Shown piece after piece: positions 1-8,794 of a stretch of DNA of 59,133 nucleotides. Origin of the DNA: Lysobacteraceae bacterium (GTDB lineage: Bacteria; Pseudomonadota; Gammaproteobacteria; Xanthomonadales; Ahniellaceae); NCBI GenBank assembly GCA_002995625.1, contig PVBP01000010.1:1-59133 (forward strand). The letters run 5' to 3'. Every line of letters starts with the position of its first letter. Positions within the stretch are counted from its first letter, which is position 1. The notes below the pieces were generated by a model. That model made no database searches, was not told where the DNA came from, and saw only the letters and a program-made list of their open reading frames with translations. Both the position numbers and the translations under genes were made by a program.

Positions 1-306
1 GCGCGGCTCCTCGCGCGGCGGCTCGGGCTGCCTCGGCGGCGGCGGGGGTGGCGGCGGCGCCGGCCGCGGCTGCGGTTGCGGCTGCGTCGCGCCGACGTCG
101 ACCATCAGCATCGCCTCGATCACCGGGCCCTCGACGTCGAACGGCTTGCGGCATTCGGCGATCAGGAACTCCGGCAGCTTCGCGGCCACCACGAAACGGT
201 TCCAGCCCGCGCAGGTGATGGTCGCGAACCACAGCGCCACCAGCAGCAGCGCGTGCGCCGCGAGCGAGAGCAGCAGGGCGCCGGAGTTGTCGTGGGGCGC
301 CTGCAT
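1..306 (-). CDS. tolA: TolA, N-terminal part (runs off the window)
   Basis: Energy-transducing inner-membrane protein of the Tol-Pal system, which links TolQR to TolB-Pal in outer-membrane constriction at division. Only the first 102 residues are inside the window. They show a short cytoplasmic start, one membrane helix at about residues 8-27 with the Ser-x3-His pattern (SLAAH) used by TolA to contact TolQR, a linker, and a proline/glutamine-rich stretch that begins the extended periplasmic arm. The ATG lies 4 bases after the tolR stop, so it is in the same operon. The identification rests on the helix, the proline-rich arm and the position directly after tolQ-tolR. The C-terminal TolB-binding domain cannot be checked. 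Confidence 0.85.
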   Translation of the reverse strand, partial: MQAPHDNSGALLLSLAAHALLLVALWFATITCAGWNRFVVAAKLPEFLIAECRKPFDVEGPVIEAMLMVDVGATQPQPQPRPAPPPPPPPPRQPEPPREEPR

Positions 307-310
307 CGGA

Positions 311-772
<462 letters not shown>

Positions 773-796
773 GGCGTGCTCCCGGGTCGCCGGCGC

Positions 797-1489
797 TCAG
801 GCGCGTGCGCCGTCGTCCTGGTGGGCCTGGCGCTGCAGGATCTGCGAGAACTCCTCCTGGAAGGTCTCGTAGCGCGTGTGGATCCGGTCGACCCGGGTCG
901 AGTAGCGGTTGTACGCGATCACCGCGGGAATCGCGGCAAAAAGGCCCATCGCGGTCGCGATCAGCGCCTCGGAGATGCCCGGCGCGACCATCGCGATCGT
1001 CGCCTCCTGCACCTGCGAGAGACCGTGGAACGCGACCATGATGCCCCACACGGTTCCGAACAGGCCGATGTAGGGGCTGGTCGAGCCGATCGTCGCCAGC
1101 GACTCGAGGTTGTGCTCGAGGCGATCGACCTCGCGCGAAGCCGCCACCCGCATCGCCCGCTGCGCGCCCTCGACCTGGGTGTCGGCCGCGACCGCCTTGC
1201 GCGAGCGCAGCCGCGCGAACTCGCGGAAGCCCGACTCGAACACGCTCGCGAGCCCGCTGACGGCCTCGCCGCGGCCGGAGAGATCGCGGAACAGCGTGGC
1301 CAGGTCGGCACCGCCCCAGAAACGCTCCTCGAACTCGTTGGCCTCGCGCACCGCGGCGTCGATCATCGCCTTCTTGCGCAGGATGATCATCCACGACCAC
1401 ACCGAGGCGGCCAGCAGGGTGACCAGCACGAGCTGGACCGGCAGGCTCGCGTGCAACACGAGCTGCAGGTAATCGAGTTCCTGGGTCAT
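797..1489 (-). CDS. tolQ: TolQ, MotA/TolQ/ExbB proton-channel protein
   Basis: Inner-membrane stator subunit of the Tol-Pal motor, about 230 residues. The chosen ATG begins MTQELDYLQL and lies 4 bases after the ybgC stop; the upstream in-frame extension overlaps ybgC and looks non-coding. Three membrane helices are visible: one near residues 15-37 and two in the C-terminal half. The latter carry the GLFGTVWGIM and GLFAAIPAVIAYN motifs typical of the family, with the large cytoplasmic loop between helices 1 and 2. It is part of the ybgC-tolQ-tolR-tolA unit. Confidence 0.95.
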   Translation of the reverse strand: MTQELDYLQLVLHASLPVQLVLVTLLAASVWSWMIILRKKAMIDAAVREANEFEERFWGGADLATLFRDLSGRGEAVSGLASVFESGFREFARLRSRKAVAADTQVEGAQRAMRVAASREVDRLEHNLESLATIGSTSPYIGLFGTVWGIMVAFHGLSQVQEATIAMVAPGISEALIATAMGLFAAIPAVIAYNRYSTRVDRIHTRYETFQEEFSQILQRQAHQDDGARA

Positions 1490-1493
1490 TCGG

Positions 1494-1916
1494 TCACTCC
1501 GGGAAGAGATCTTCGGGAATCGGCTGCGGCCGGAAGCCGGCCGCGTCGAGGCAGGCGGCACGGACGCCGGCACTCAGGATCGTCCGATTGTCGCGCCGCC
1601 TGACCAAGTGTTGGCTGAACTTCAGGCTGGCCGGACGCCGCTCGACCAGGGCCACGCTGGCGACGAGTTCGTCATCGAGCCGGGCCGGAGCCCGGAAGCG
1701 CAGTTCCATCGCCGTCACCGCAAACAGGATTCCGCGTTCCGACGCAAGGCGCGACTGGTCGATGCCGAGCGCGCGCAGCCACTCGCTGCGGGCGCGCTCG
1801 AGGAAGTGCAGGTAGCGGGCGTGGTAGACGACCCCGCCGGCGTCGGTGTCCTCCCAGTAGACCCGGACCGGCCATTCGAACGCGGCCCTCGGCCGGCCTC
1901 CGGCGATGTCCGTCAC
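1494..1916 (-). CDS. ybgC: YbgC, acyl-CoA thioesterase of the Tol-Pal operon
   Basis: Hot-dog-fold thioesterase (4-hydroxybenzoyl-CoA thioesterase group), about 140 residues. The signature [17 protein letters not shown] is at residues 22-38. Asp25 aligns with the catalytic Asp18 of E. coli YbgC. The start is GTG inside a GTGA overlap with the ruvB stop; no ATG fits the family start better. It is the first gene of the conserved ybgC-tolQRA block and is probably translationally coupled to ruvB. Its cellular role in E. coli is tied to the inner membrane and phospholipid metabolism, but its exact substrate here is unknown. Confidence 0.92.
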   Translation of the reverse strand: MTDIAGGRPRAAFEWPVRVYWEDTDAGGVVYHARYLHFLERARSEWLRALGIDQSRLASERGILFAVTAMELRFRAPARLDDELVASVALVERRPASLKFSQHLVRRRDNRTILSAGVRAACLDAAGFRPQPIPEDLFPE

Positions 1917-2962
1917 GAGCCGGCGTCCGTCTCGTCGAACAGGCCCGGCGTATCGCGGCGCGGCGGCGGCGCAAGCCCGAGGTGCTTCCAGGCCTTCGCC
2001 GTGGCCATCCGGCCGCGCGCGGTGCGCACGAGGAACCCCTGCTGGATCAGGTACGGCTCGACCACGTCCTCGATCGTGCCGCGCTCCTCGGACAGCGCCG
2101 CGGCCAGCGACTCGACCCCGACCGGCCCGCCCTCGAAGCCCTCGACGATCAGCGCCAGCAGCCGCCGGTCGAGGAGGTCGAATCCCTCCGGATCGACCTT
2201 CAGCATCGCCATCGCGGCTTCGGCCGCGGCGCGGGTGATCGCGCCCTCGCCGCGGACCTCGGCGTAGTCGCGCACCCGCCGCAGCAGGCGGTTCGCGATG
2301 CGCGGCGTGCCGCGCGCGCGGCGCGCGATCTCGTCGGCGCCCTCGGCCTCGCAGGCGATGCCGAGGATCCGCGCCGAGCGGCGCACGATCGCCGCCAGCT
2401 CGTCGCGGGTGTAGAACTCGAGCCGCTGGACGATGCCGAAGCGGTCGCGCAGGGGGCCCGTCAGCAGGCCGGCGCGGGTGGTCGCGCCGATCAGCGTGAA
2501 CGGCGGCAGGTCGAGCTTGATCGAGCGCGCGGCCGGGCCCTCGCCGATCATGATGTCGATCTGGAAGTCCTCCATCGCCGGGTACAGGACCTCCTCGACC
2601 ACCGGCGAGAGGCGATGGATCTCGTCGACGAACAGCACGTCGCGCGGCTCGAGGTTGGTCAGCAGCGCCGCGAGGTCGCCGGCCTTCTCCAGCACCGGGC
2701 CCGAGGTCTGGCGCAGGTTCACGCCGAGCTCGTTCGCGATCACGTGCGAGAGCGTGGTCTTGCCGAGGCCCGGCGGCCCGAAGATCAGCACGTGGTCCAG
2801 CGCCTCGCCGCGCCGGCGCGCGGCCTCGATGTAGATGCCGAGCTGCTCGCGGACCGGGGCCTGGCCGAGGTAGTCGTCGAGCCGTTTCGGGCGGATCCCC
2901 GCGTCGACGAGGTCCTCGCCGCTCTCGGCGCCGGGCGCGACGAGTCGATCGATGGCGGCCAT
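1913..2962 (-). CDS. ruvB: RuvB, Holliday-junction branch-migration ATPase
   Basis: Hexameric AAA+ motor that, with RuvA, drives branch migration of Holliday junctions. 349 residues, the usual length. Visible features are the Walker A loop GPPGLGKTT at about residues 61-69, Walker B VDEIHRLS, the sensor/arginine-finger region [18 protein letters not shown], and the C-terminal winged helix ([20 protein letters not shown]). It is followed by ybgC with a GTGA overlap. Its usual partner ruvA is not adjacent: about 3.1 kb of unrelated genes separate ruvA from ruvB, so ruvB must have its own promoter in the short gap before 3093. Confidence 0.97.
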   Translation of the reverse strand: MAAIDRLVAPGAESGEDLVDAGIRPKRLDDYLGQAPVREQLGIYIEAARRRGEALDHVLIFGPPGLGKTTLSHVIANELGVNLRQTSGPVLEKAGDLAALLTNLEPRDVLFVDEIHRLSPVVEEVLYPAMEDFQIDIMIGEGPAARSIKLDLPPFTLIGATTRAGLLTGPLRDRFGIVQRLEFYTRDELAAIVRRSARILGIACEAEGADEIARRARGTPRIANRLLRRVRDYAEVRGEGAITRAAAEAAMAMLKVDPEGFDLLDRRLLALIVEGFEGGPVGVESLAAALSEERGTIEDVVEPYLIQQGFLVRTARGRMATAKAWKHLGLAPPPRRDTPGLFDETDAGS

Positions 2963-3092
2963 GCCTGCTCGGTGTCGTTGCGCCGGCGGCGCGATCGGCG
3001 AAGTCTAGCCGTCCGATGAGGCGCGATTGTCCCGTCGCGCCGGGTTTTTCCGTTTGTGGTAGACCGACGCACCTTGAGCCCCGGAGCCCGCC

Positions 3093-4157
3093 ATGCGCCA
3101 CCTGCCCCGCCGCCTCCACCGGTCCGCCCTCGCGGCCCTCGGCCTTGCCGTGCTGCTCAGCGCGGCCTCGGGCGGCGTCCTTGCCGCCGACGCGCCCGGC
3201 ACTGCCGACCCGCCGGGCCTGAAGCGCTTCGAGGGCTCGGAGATCTTCTTCCAGAGCCGCGCCGACTTCGACGAGCTCAAGGTCGCGCTCGAGAAGGTCG
3301 AGTGGGACGTCTCGAAGGCGGTGGTCAAGCCGTTCCGCAGCACGACGGTCGAGGGCCGCCGGACCACGACCTACTACCGGCTGCCCGAGCGCGTCACCAC
3401 GCTCGAGGCCTTCCGCGGCTACCGCCAGGAACTCGAGGAAGCCGGCTTCGAGATCGTGTTCGCGGCGCGCGGCGAGGAACTCGAGACCCCGAGCTACAAC
3501 AACCAGGTCGCGCGCGAGGTCTACCGGATGGTCGGCAACTACGCATCACCCGAGGAGAAGGCGCAGTGGCCGTTCCAGCACACCGACGAGCGCCAGGCCG
3601 CCTACGTCGCCGGGCGCAAGGCCGGTGCCGACGGCGCCGAGACCTGGGTCACCGCCTACATCGTCCCGAACACCCACGCGAACTGGCTCAGGATCCCCGA
3701 AGGCGTGGTGCTGGCCCGGGTCGACCTCCTCGAGGTGCAGGCGCGCAAGCAGCGGATGGCGCTGGTCGAGAGCGACGAGATGGCGGAACGGATCGCGCTC
3801 GATGGCCGCATCGCGCTCTACGGCATCGAGTTCGACCATGATTCCGCGGAGATCCGCGCGAGCGCCGAACCGACGCTGGCCGAGATCGCGAAGCTGCTGA
3901 CGGCGCGCGCGAACCTCTCGATCCTGGTGGTCGGCCACACCGACACCCAGGGCGGCTTCGACTACAACCGCAAGCTCTCGCAGCGCCGCGCCGACGCGGT
4001 GGTCGCGCGGCTCGTCGCGCTCGGCGTCGCCAAGGAACGCCTGTTCCCGGTCGGCGTCGGCTTCGCCGCCCCGGTCGCGACCAACACCACCGAGGAGGGC
4101 CGCGCCCGGAACCGCCGCGTGGAGCTGGTCGATCTCGCCGGCGGGAAGTTTCCGTGA
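3093..4157 (+). CDS. OmpA-family secreted or outer-membrane protein
   Basis: 354 residues. A signal peptide of about 31 residues (cleavage near VLA-AD) leads into a roughly 200-residue N-terminal domain that I do not recognise with certainty; it resembles DUF4892-type OmpA proteins. A C-terminal OmpA/MotB peptidoglycan-binding domain follows at about residues 240-350. Its hallmarks are FDHDSAEIR, the loop VVGHTDTQGG and NRKLSQRRADAVVARL, ending with NRRVEL. It would tie an envelope component to peptidoglycan. It is divergent from ruvB and lies in the segment that separates ruvB from ruvA. Family placement is secure; the specific role is unknown. Confidence 0.85.
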   Translation: MRHLPRRLHRSALAALGLAVLLSAASGGVLAADAPGTADPPGLKRFEGSEIFFQSRADFDELKVALEKVEWDVSKAVVKPFRSTTVEGRRTTTYYRLPERVTTLEAFRGYRQELEEAGFEIVFAARGEELETPSYNNQVAREVYRMVGNYASPEEKAQWPFQHTDERQAAYVAGRKAGADGAETWVTAYIVPNTHANWLRIPEGVVLARVDLLEVQARKQRMALVESDEMAERIALDGRIALYGIEFDHDSAEIRASAEPTLAEIAKLLTARANLSILVVGHTDTQGGFDYNRKLSQRRADAVVARLVALGVAKERLFPVGVGFAAPVATNTTEEGRARNRRVELVDLAGGKFP

Positions 4158-4192
4158 GGACCCGGCACGGGATCGGATGACCGAGCGCTCGC

Positions 4193-5077
4193 TCAGCGCC
4201 CCCGCTCGAAACGCCACGCCACGGACGCGGAACCGCCCGTGACCGGGAACTCGTGCCGGCCCGATCCGAGGGGACCCGGGCGCGGACCGATGCGGACCTG
4301 ATCGACCGGCATCGCGACGGCATCGACGCGGTCCATGCCGCCGCGCACGAAGCCGCTCGCGCGCGGCGCATTGAGCAGCATGTTCGTGACCCCGCGCGCG
4401 AGATCGGTCTCGATCAGCATCAGGTGCTCGCCGGGCTCGAACGCCACGGTGCCGGTCGTGTGCACCGGCGGATCGATCCCGGGCGTGGTCGGATCGTCGA
4501 GCGCCGAGACGTCGGCGACCGTCATCGTGCCGCGGCAGCCCTCGAGGTACCACGGCTGGATCCGGGACGCGGCCGCCATCACGCGGGCCTCGGCCGCGCC
4601 GCGGGCGCGGCCGTCGCGGCCGTCGCCGCCGCTCATCGCGGCGAGCAGCGCCGGATCGGACTGCATCGCCGCGACCATCGCCATCGCGCACTCCTGCTCG
4701 CTGCGACCGCGCTTGCGGCAGTCGGCCATCCGCGCGGCCATCGCCTGCATGCCCGCGGCGCTGTCATCGCGGATCGCTTCGAGGTCCGCGCGCGTGGTCG
4801 ACTCGAGCTCGGCCATCGCCGCAGACTGCTCGGCGTCCGGTCCATCGAGCACCGACTGCGACGCCACCGATCCCGCCACCAGCGCGCAGCGGACCGTCGC
4901 ACGGCGGTCGGTGATCCGATGCCCGGGCGAGATCCCGCGGACCTCCTCGCGCGCCTTCCACGCGAAGTCGAGGGTCAGCGTGCCCGGGGTATCGGCCGGC
5001 ACGGGCTCGAGCGCCGGCGCGGCCGACCATGGCCACGTCGCAAGGGCACCGAGAAGCGCGAAGGACATGCAGCGCAT
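4193..5077 (-). CDS. Secreted hypothetical protein
   Basis: About 294 residues from the ATG beginning MRCMSFALLG. This start gives a plausible signal peptide (hydrophobic stretch, cleavage near APALE), whereas the longer frame adds 43 residues without membrane character. The middle (residues about 75-160) is Ala/Met/Asp/Glu-rich and likely helical, with a Cys pair (ADCRKRGRSEQECA). The rest is predicted beta-rich, with PWYLEGCRGTMTV and a conserved-looking VAFEPGEHLMLIE. No family recognised. It is convergent with the OmpA-type gene (35 bases apart) and probably belongs to the same accessory segment. Confidence 0.6.
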   Translation of the reverse strand: MRCMSFALLGALATWPWSAAPALEPVPADTPGTLTLDFAWKAREEVRGISPGHRITDRRATVRCALVAGSVASQSVLDGPDAEQSAAMAELESTTRADLEAIRDDSAAGMQAMAARMADCRKRGRSEQECAMAMVAAMQSDPALLAAMSGGDGRDGRARGAAEARVMAAASRIQPWYLEGCRGTMTVADVSALDDPTTPGIDPPVHTTGTVAFEPGEHLMLIETDLARGVTNMLLNAPRASGFVRGGMDRVDAVAMPVDQVRIGPRPGPLGSGRHEFPVTGGSASVAWRFERGR

Positions 5078-5492
5078 GGCGGATACCGGTTGAGGACTGC
5101 CATCCGATACGCCGAAGCGGCCTCGAGTTCGCAATTCCGGCGTCACGGTCACGCGGCCAGTCTGGATGCGAGCAACTGGCCTTGCGGAGCCTGCGGCCCC
5201 GGTCAACGGCGTTCCACGCGCAGTTGGCCGGCCACGCCGGATGCGGATCCACGGGCGGACAACGGCACCCCACGCCGGTGTCGCCGGCTATTTCCCGGCG
5301 AGTGAGCAGGTCGTCCGGTTGCTTCACGGCAACCCGCGCCTCGGCACTCCGCGTGCCAATGGACGGCCCCGCTTGCCGACCACCAACATCGCCTCCGTCG
5401 GGGTCATCCACGTCTGGCGGAACGTATGATTCGATGCGTAGCGCTACCTCGGTTTCACAACGGCACTCGAGCTCGCGGGCGTTCCTCGTTAA
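5078..5492. other. Gene-free stretch before hicA
   Basis: About 415 bases with no convincing reading frame on either strand and a more ordinary base mix than its surroundings. One weak sigma54-like element reads on the minus strand at 5344-5358 (TGGCACG-N4-GTGC). The -12 part deviates from TTGC, and the element would leave a leader of about 250 bases before the gene at 5077. I rate it as possible only. The hicAB promoter should lie at the right end, but I see no consensus boxes there. Confidence 0.4.
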
Positions 5493-5678
5493 ATGAAGGT
5501 CGCCGACATCCTCCGCCTTCTGCAGCAAGACGGCTGGCGTCAGGTGGCGCAGCGCGGAAGTCATCGCCAGTTCAAGCATCCGAGCAAGACAGGCCGGGTC
5601 ACCGTTCCCGGGAAGCCCAGCGACGACCTGGCGCCCGGTACACTGGCCAGCGTCCTGAAGCAGGCTGGCCTGAAGTGA
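5493..5678 (+). CDS. hicA: HicA-like toxin (mRNA interferase)
   Basis: 61 residues, the usual HicA/YcfA length. The family forms a small double-stranded-RNA-binding fold that cleaves mRNA in a ribosome-independent way. The pattern LLQQDGWRQVAQRGSHRQF matches the family; the His of RGSHRQF is the catalytic residue. The end GTLASVLKQAGLK is typical of the C-terminal helix. It is followed 8 bases later by the hicB-like gene, giving the usual toxin-first order. It sits between ruvA and ruvB. Confidence 0.9.
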   Translation: MKVADILRLLQQDGWRQVAQRGSHRQFKHPSKTGRVTVPGKPSDDLAPGTLASVLKQAGLK

Positions 5679-5686
5679 GGTCTCCC

Positions 5687-5899
5687 ATGCGTTACGCCGT
5701 CGTGATCGAAAAGGCGGAAGGCAACTTCTCAGCCTACGTTCCCGATCTTCCGGGGTGCGTCGCCACCGCCGCGACGCTCGAAGAAATCGAGTCCGAGATC
5801 CGGGACGCCATTGCCTTCCATCTCGAGGGCATGCGGGAGGACGGCCTCCCCATCCCCGATCCCTCCTGCAAGGTCGAGTACGTCGAGCTTGCCGCGTAG
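5687..5899 (+). CDS. hicB: HicB-like antitoxin, short form
   Basis: 70 residues with the HicB partial RNase-H-like fold: RYAVVIEKAEGNFSAYVPDL, then PGCVATAATLEEIESEIRDA and a helix AIAFHLEGMREDGLPIPDPS. This half binds and blocks HicA. The protein ends right after the fold, so the C-terminal helix-turn-helix or ribbon-helix-helix found in longer HicB proteins is absent. Direct autoregulation of the operon is therefore doubtful. The start ATG follows the hicA stop by 8 bases, with a GAGG-like ribosome site overlapping the hicA end. Confidence 0.88.
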   Translation: MRYAVVIEKAEGNFSAYVPDLPGCVATAATLEEIESEIRDAIAFHLEGMREDGLPIPDPSCKVEYVELAA

Positions 5900-6099
5900 G
5901 CGCGGCGATTCCGGACGTCCGAAGCGCCGGAGCCGGTACAGGGCCGAGCAGCCCGGGCGACCATGGTCTCGACGTTCGACACCATCTGACTGCTGTTCTC
6001 GGCAGAACCACCCCCTGACGCCGGTCCCCTCGGGCATGGGGCCTTCCAGTTGCTTCGTCTCGATCGGCGCTTGCCGATGGGGTGCCGCAGCGCTGCGCC

Positions 6100-6690
6100 T
6101 CACCGCAACGCCGCCTTCAGCGCCTTGCGGATGATCGCCTCGGCCGTGTCGCCGTCGGCGGCGGCCTTGGCCACGAGGCGTTCGGCCTCTCCCGGCTTGT
6201 AGCCGAGCGCCTCGAGCGCGACGCGGGCCTCGCCGGCGGGGTCGGTCGGCGGCGCGGGGCTCGCGCCGCCGGCCACGGCGGTGGCGATGCCGTCGACCCG
6301 GTCGCGGAGCTCGACGACGATCCGCTCGGCGGTCTTCCTGCCGATGCCGGGGATCCGGGTCAGCGCCGCGATCTCGCCGTTGCGGACGAGGCGCGCGAAC
6401 TCCTCGGAACTCGCGCCCGAGAGGATCGCGAGCGCGGTCTTGGCGCCGACGCCGGTGACCTTGAGCAGGGTGCGGAACAGCGCGCGCTCGGCCTCGCGGT
6501 GGAAGCCGTAGAGGTTCACCGCGTCCTCGCGCACGTGCTGGTGGACGTAGAGCGTGACCGGCTGGCCGACCGCGGGCAGCTCGTAGATCGTGCTCATCGG
6601 CGCCTCGAGCTCGTAGCCGACGCCGTGGACATCGACCATCAGCTGCGGCGGCTGCTTCGCGACCAGGGTTCCGGACAGTCGGCCGATCAT
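6100..6690 (-). CDS. ruvA: RuvA, Holliday-junction-binding protein
   Basis: 196 residues. It forms the tetrameric platform that holds the four-way junction for RuvB. The N-terminal OB fold starts MIGRLSGTL and includes [13 protein letters not shown]. Two helix-hairpin-helix motifs follow ([17 protein letters not shown] and [19 protein letters not shown]). The C-terminal RuvB-binding three-helix domain ends in [13 protein letters not shown]. The start overlaps the ruvC stop by ATGA. The 200 bases between hicB and ruvA hold no gene I can support. Confidence 0.97.
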   Translation of the reverse strand: MIGRLSGTLVAKQPPQLMVDVHGVGYELEAPMSTIYELPAVGQPVTLYVHQHVREDAVNLYGFHREAERALFRTLLKVTGVGAKTALAILSGASSEEFARLVRNGEIAALTRIPGIGRKTAERIVVELRDRVDGIATAVAGGASPAPPTDPAGEARVALEALGYKPGEAERLVAKAAADGDTAEAIIRKALKAALR

Positions 6691-7223
6691 CGTCGCCTCC
6701 AGGCGCTGCGCGGGATGCCGACCCGCGCCAGCGAGGCGCGGGTGACGCCGTGGGTGATCGCGATCGCGAGCGCGTCGGCGGCGTCGGCCTGGATCGCCTC
6801 GCGGCGCGTCAGCAGCACGCCGACCATGTGCTGGACCTGGCGCTTGTCGGCCGAGCCGGTGCCGACCACCGCCTGCTTGATCTCCTTGGCCGCGTATTCG
6901 GCCAGCGGCAGGCCGCGCGCGACCACCGCGACGATCGCGGCGCCGCGCGCCTGGCCCAGCTTCAGCACCGAGTCGGCGTTGTTGCGGGCGGCGAAGACGC
7001 GCTCGATCGCGACCTCGTCGGGCCGCCAGGCCTCGATGATCGCGACCAGCTCGTCGTGGATCTGCCGGAGCCGCTCGGCGAAGCTGCCGTTGCCGAGCAG
7101 GTCGAGCGTCTGGTGGTGGACGTGGCGGGCCTGCCCGAGCGCGTCGGCATCGATGATGCCGACCCCGGTGCGCTGCGACCCGGGGTCGATCCCGAGGATG
7201 CGCGCCGGGCGGGCCGCGCTCAC
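6687..7223 (-). CDS. ruvC: RuvC, Holliday-junction resolvase
   Basis: About 178 residues. Endonuclease that cuts junctions symmetrically, with an RNase-H-like fold. Acidic active-site residues are visible: Asp in [11 protein letters not shown], Glu in [11 protein letters not shown] and the two Asp of [14 protein letters not shown]. The start is GTG in a GTGA overlap with the yebC stop; the longer frame upstream is an antisense-like shadow of yebC. It is translationally coupled to yebC upstream and ruvA downstream. Confidence 0.95.
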   Translation of the reverse strand: MSAARPARILGIDPGSQRTGVGIIDADALGQARHVHHQTLDLLGNGSFAERLRQIHDELVAIIEAWRPDEVAIERVFAARNNADSVLKLGQARGAAIVAVVARGLPLAEYAAKEIKQAVVGTGSADKRQVQHMVGVLLTRREAIQADAADALAIAITHGVTRASLARVGIPRSAWRRR

Positions 7224-7960
7224 GCGTAGGCGTCCGCCGGGAGGTCGGCGTTGGAGTGGACCTGCTGCACGTCGTCCATGTCCTCGAGCCAGTCGAGCAG
7301 CTTCGCGACCTGCCTCGCGACCTCGCCCTCGACGCGGACGTCGGTCGCGGCCCGCATCGTGACCTCGGCCTCGGCCGGCGCGAGCCCGGCGTCCTTCATC
7401 GCCGCCTGCACCGCGGCGAAGTCCTCGGGCGCGGTCAGCACCTCGATCGAGCCGTCCTCCGGGTAGACGACGATGTCGGCGGCGCCGGCCTCGATCGCGA
7501 CCTCGGTGATGCGGTCCTCGTCGCTGCCCGGCGGGAACGACAGCACGCCGACCTTGCTGAAGAGATAGGCGACCGAGCCGTCGGTGCCGAGGTTGCCGCC
7601 GAACTTCGAGAACGCGTGGCGGACGTCGGCGACGGTGCGCTGGCGGTTGTCGGTGGTGCACTCGACGATCACCGCGACGCCGCCCGGGCCGTAGCCCTCG
7701 AAGCGGGTTTCCTCGTACTGCACGCCCTCGAGCTCGCCGGTGGCCTTCTTGATCGCGCGCTCGATGTTGTCCTTCGGCATCGAGTTCGCGACCGCCTTCT
7801 CGATCGCGAGCCGCAGCCGCGGATTGCCGGCAGGGTCGCCTCCGCCCGAGCGCGCCGCGACCATGATCTCGCGCACGATCTTCGTGAACACCTTGCCGCG
7901 GGCCGCATCCTGCTTGCCCTTGCGGTGCTGGATGTTGGCCCACTTGGAATGACCTGCCAT
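7220..7960 (-). CDS. yebC: YebC/PmpR family (TACO1-like) protein
   Basis: 246 residues. The start [19 protein letters not shown] is the diagnostic beginning of the family, and three alpha/beta domains follow with the usual acidic surface ([20 protein letters not shown]). Members act as transcription regulators (PmpR) or translation factors that relieve ribosome stalling. It is the first gene of the yebC-ruvC-ruvA unit, with a GTGA overlap into ruvC. The promoter should lie in the 33-base gap before the hydrolase stop at 7994, or transcription comes from that gene. Confidence 0.95.
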   Translation of the reverse strand: MAGHSKWANIQHRKGKQDAARGKVFTKIVREIMVAARSGGGDPAGNPRLRLAIEKAVANSMPKDNIERAIKKATGELEGVQYEETRFEGYGPGGVAVIVECTTDNRQRTVADVRHAFSKFGGNLGTDGSVAYLFSKVGVLSFPPGSDEDRITEVAIEAGAADIVVYPEDGSIEVLTAPEDFAAVQAAMKDAGLAPAEAEVTMRAATDVRVEGEVARQVAKLLDWLEDMDDVQQVHSNADLPADAYA

Positions 7961-7993
7961 CGGAGTCGGACTTGTCGAGGAAAGCCCGCGATT

Positions 7994-8653
7994 TTAGCCG
8001 CGCCTCCCGGCGACGGCGCCGAAGCGGCCGTGGCGCAGGAACGCGACCGTACGGCGCGCGGCCTCCGGGGACAGCAAGAGGCCGCTGTGGCTGGCGGCGA
8101 TGACGCAGTGGTCGGCCAGCCCCGGCAGGCGCGTCTCGTCGACCGCGACGGTGCCGTCGTGCGGCCCGGCGAGCCCGCCCAGCAGCGCGCCGAGACCGAG
8201 CGGGACGCGGCCGGCGATCGAGCCGACCTCGCGAACGCGCGGGCAGTCGCAGATGCCGCCGCAGAGCAGGTCATGGCTGCGCCCGGTGAGGCGCCGCGCG
8301 CCGGGCAGGCGGTCGAGGTGGCGCGCGACGCGGCTGCCGGCGAGCGGCGAGCCGAGGCACACGATGCGGCCGGGCGGCAGGTCGGCAGCCTCGCGCACCG
8401 CCTCGAGCGCGACGAGCCCACCGAGGCTGTGGCCGACCACGTGCACCGGCCCGCCGCGCGCGAGTTCACGGAGCTTCGCGCGCACGGCCTCGACCGCGGG
8501 CCCGGGCCCGCCGGTCACGCTCGGCCAGGTCAGCGGCACCGGCCGGAAGCCGGCGCTTTCGAGCCGTCGCGCCAGCGGGCGCAGCGTGCTGCCGAACAGC
8601 CAGATGCCGTGCAGCAGCACGACCGGTTCGGGGAGCGCGGATCGAGCGGGCAT
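7994..8653 (-). CDS. Alpha/beta hydrolase, lipase/esterase-like
   Basis: About 219 residues from the ATG giving [16 protein letters not shown]; the longer frame adds 36 unlikely residues. The oxyanion strand [11 protein letters not shown] and the nucleophile elbow VVGHSLGG (Ser76) are clear. A C-terminal His in ASHSG may complete the triad. A short Cys-containing segment (CGGICDCP) is unusual. It resembles small lipase/PGAP1-like hydrolases of proteobacteria. Same strand as yebC, 33 bases upstream of it. Substrate unknown. Confidence 0.8.
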   Translation of the reverse strand: MPARSALPEPVVLLHGIWLFGSTLRPLARRLESAGFRPVPLTWPSVTGGPGPAVEAVRAKLRELARGGPVHVVGHSLGGLVALEAVREAADLPPGRIVCLGSPLAGSRVARHLDRLPGARRLTGRSHDLLCGGICDCPRVREVGSIAGRVPLGLGALLGGLAGPHDGTVAVDETRLPGLADHCVIAASHSGLLLSPEAARRTVAFLRHGRFGAVAGRRG

Positions 8654-8794
8654 GGCGCCACTGTAGCGATCGCCGGATTCGATCGCGGCCACGCGCGGCC
8701 CCGGGGCGCTCGCCTGGCGCACGCTCGGCCCACCGCGCGCCAGACCGATGCCGCCTCGCACCGGTGCCCCGGCGCCGCTGCGCCACGGCGCACC

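Noticed and set aside
1494-3119. A single 541-codon fusion over ybgC and ruvB
   Set aside because: Only the last 140 residues match YbgC; the rest is out of frame with ruvB, which has its own full-length frame.
5344-5358. Sigma54 promoter on the minus strand before the secreted hypothetical gene
   Set aside because: GG and GC are correctly spaced, but the -12 part is GTGC rather than TTGC, and the leader would be about 250 bases. Too weak to call beside the full match at 51681.
5426-5686. HicB frame extended upstream to 5426 (157 codons)
   Set aside because: The extension overlaps all of hicA in another frame. The ATG at 5687 gives the exact family start and normal spacing after hicA.
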